34,943 bases of DNA from an uncultured Acidobacteriota bacterium (lineage in GTDB: Bacteria > Acidobacteriota > Thermoanaerobaculia > Gp7-AA8): the NCBI GenBank assembly GCA_946887105.1, contig CAMPKJ010000021.1:1-34943 (forward strand). The letters are read 5' to 3'. Positions 34,186-34,943 of the stretch are shown here, piece by piece. Each line of letters opens with the position of its first letter. Position 1 is the first letter of the stretch. The position numbers were made by a program, and so were the translations under genes. A model generated the notes under the pieces. It searched no databases. It was given only the letters and a program-made list of their open reading frames with translations, and had not been told where the DNA came from.

Positions 34186-34943
34186 TCAACGCTCCGTGAT
34201 CTTGCGGCGCGCCACCGGCACCATCAGCTTCTCGTACAGCGCGTCGGGGATCAGCCGCGTGACGCGCATCAGCAGCGACATCCGTCGCGGAAACTCGACC
34301 ACGCGTTTGCCGCGCTCGATCCCGTCCGCGATGATGCGCGCCGCTTTCGGCGACTGCAGCAGAAACGGCATGTGGAAGCGATTCTTCACGGTCATGTCCG
34401 TGGCGACGAAACCGGGGTTCACGATCGTCACGCCGACGTCGTACGGCACCAGCTCGATGCGTGCCGCTTCGAGAAACGCCTGCACCGCCGCTTTGCTCGC
34501 GGAGTATGGACCAGAGGTCGGCAAGCCGCGTAAACCTGCAACGGATGCGACGCCGACGAAGCGTCCGCTCCGGCGCTCGATCATTCCCGGGATCACGGCG
34601 TCGTACAGATACATCACGCCGAGCACGTTCACGCGGATGACCTGCTCGGCGTCGCCGATGTCGAAGCGCGTGGCGTGATTGGGGATGCTCACGCCCGCGT
34701 TCGCGATGGCGAGATCGAACGGCCCGCCGAGCGCCTCCTCGCCGCGGCGCACGGCATCGCGCACTGCCGCGGCATCGGCGACGTCGCACGCGATCGGTAC
34801 CGCGCGCACTCCGATCGCCGACAACTCGCGCGCGGTCGCTTCGAGCAACTCCGCGCGGCGTGCGAGCAGCGCAAGGCCGTATCCGCGCCGCGCGAGCTCG
34901 CGCGCGAGATCGAGTCCGATTCCGCTGGAGGCACCGGTGAGGA
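34186..34943 (-). CDS. Short-chain dehydrogenase/reductase, partial (5' end outside window)
   Basis: About 252 residues of an NAD(P)-dependent SDR oxidoreductase; the first few codons lie beyond base 34943. The cofactor glycine motif TGASSGIG is right at the edge (about 34938-34915), followed by the CDVAD acidic region, NAG (IANAGVS), and the catalytic set: a Ser in VASVAG with YSASK in GPYSASK. The PGFVATDM segment after the active site is also typical. The C-terminal tail has a hydrophobic and basic stretch (RRMSLLMRVTRLIPDALYEKLM) that may contact membranes or lipids, as in some SDRs acting on acyl or steroid substrates. The exact substrate cannot be assigned. It is encoded upstream of comM on the same strand. 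Confidence 0.93.
   Translation of the reverse strand, partial: LTGASSGIGLDLARELARRGYGLALLARRAELLEATARELSAIGVRAVPIACDVADAAAVRDAVRRGEEALGGPFDLAIANAGVSIPNHATRFDIGDAEQVIRVNVLGVMYLYDAVIPGMIERRSGRFVGVASVAGLRGLPTSGPYSASKAAVQAFLEAARIELVPYDVGVTIVNPGFVATDMTVKNRFHMPFLLQSPKAARIIADGIERGKRVVEFPRRMSLLMRVTRLIPDALYEKLMVPVARRKITER

Overview
The window is GC-rich, with almost no non-coding DNA, from a diderm bacterium. Evidence for the envelope type is an OmpP1/FadL outer-membrane channel, Sec signal peptides and a lipoprotein. Giant secreted proteins built from Ig-like and carboxypeptidase-regulatory-like modules, a TPR-AIM24 protein and the overall style are compatible with Acidobacteriota or a similar soil or sediment lineage. 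That placement is inference; the window has no rRNA or taxonomic marker that settles it.

Layout. Bases 1-1334 (+): a CPBP-type membrane protease and a 172-residue protein of unknown function. Bases 1335-2708 (-): a TPR/Pro-rich/AIM24 protein. Bases 2744-2843: a short intergenic block of AGTCTTAG-type direct and inverted repeats. Bases 2867-7132 (+): gatB, then an apparent two-gene unit of a FadL-type channel (TTG start behind a perfect AGGAGG) and a secreted GDSL/SGNH esterase, closed by a strong terminator. Bases 7180-7560 (-): a small protein with an AbrB-like look, driven by a near-consensus sigma70 promoter. Bases 7800-8636 (+): an exported dienelactone-hydrolase-family protein.

Bases 8643-32423 (-) form the notable part: three consecutive co-directional genes, all with Sec signal peptides, occupying about 23.8 kb. 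The first (3742 aa) has a unique N-terminal region, 13 carboxypeptidase-regulatory-like repeats, Big_5 and Ig-like modules, and seven C-terminal repeats of 134-138 residues. Six of those seven repeats carry an adjacent Cys-Cys pair in the motif GCC(F/Y)xGSxGGxI. The second (3918 aa) has 13 Ig-like modules, ZU5-like and Big_5 segments, a probable beta-propeller and a C-terminal alpha/beta-hydrolase domain with HGY and AHSLGN motifs. The third (258 aa) is a small secreted protein of unknown function. Together they look like a cell-surface or extracellular system ending in an esterase-like activity. No sortase, beta-barrel transporter or other anchoring device is visible in the window. An 18-bp near-perfect palindrome sits in the promoter region upstream of the first giant gene.

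Bases 32601-34943 (-): a ComM/YifB-type AAA ATPase and the 3' part of a short-chain dehydrogenase that runs off the window edge. The FadL channel, GDSL esterase, exported dienelactone hydrolase and the hydrolase-tipped giant protein together suggest use of external esters or lipids; this is inference from gene content.
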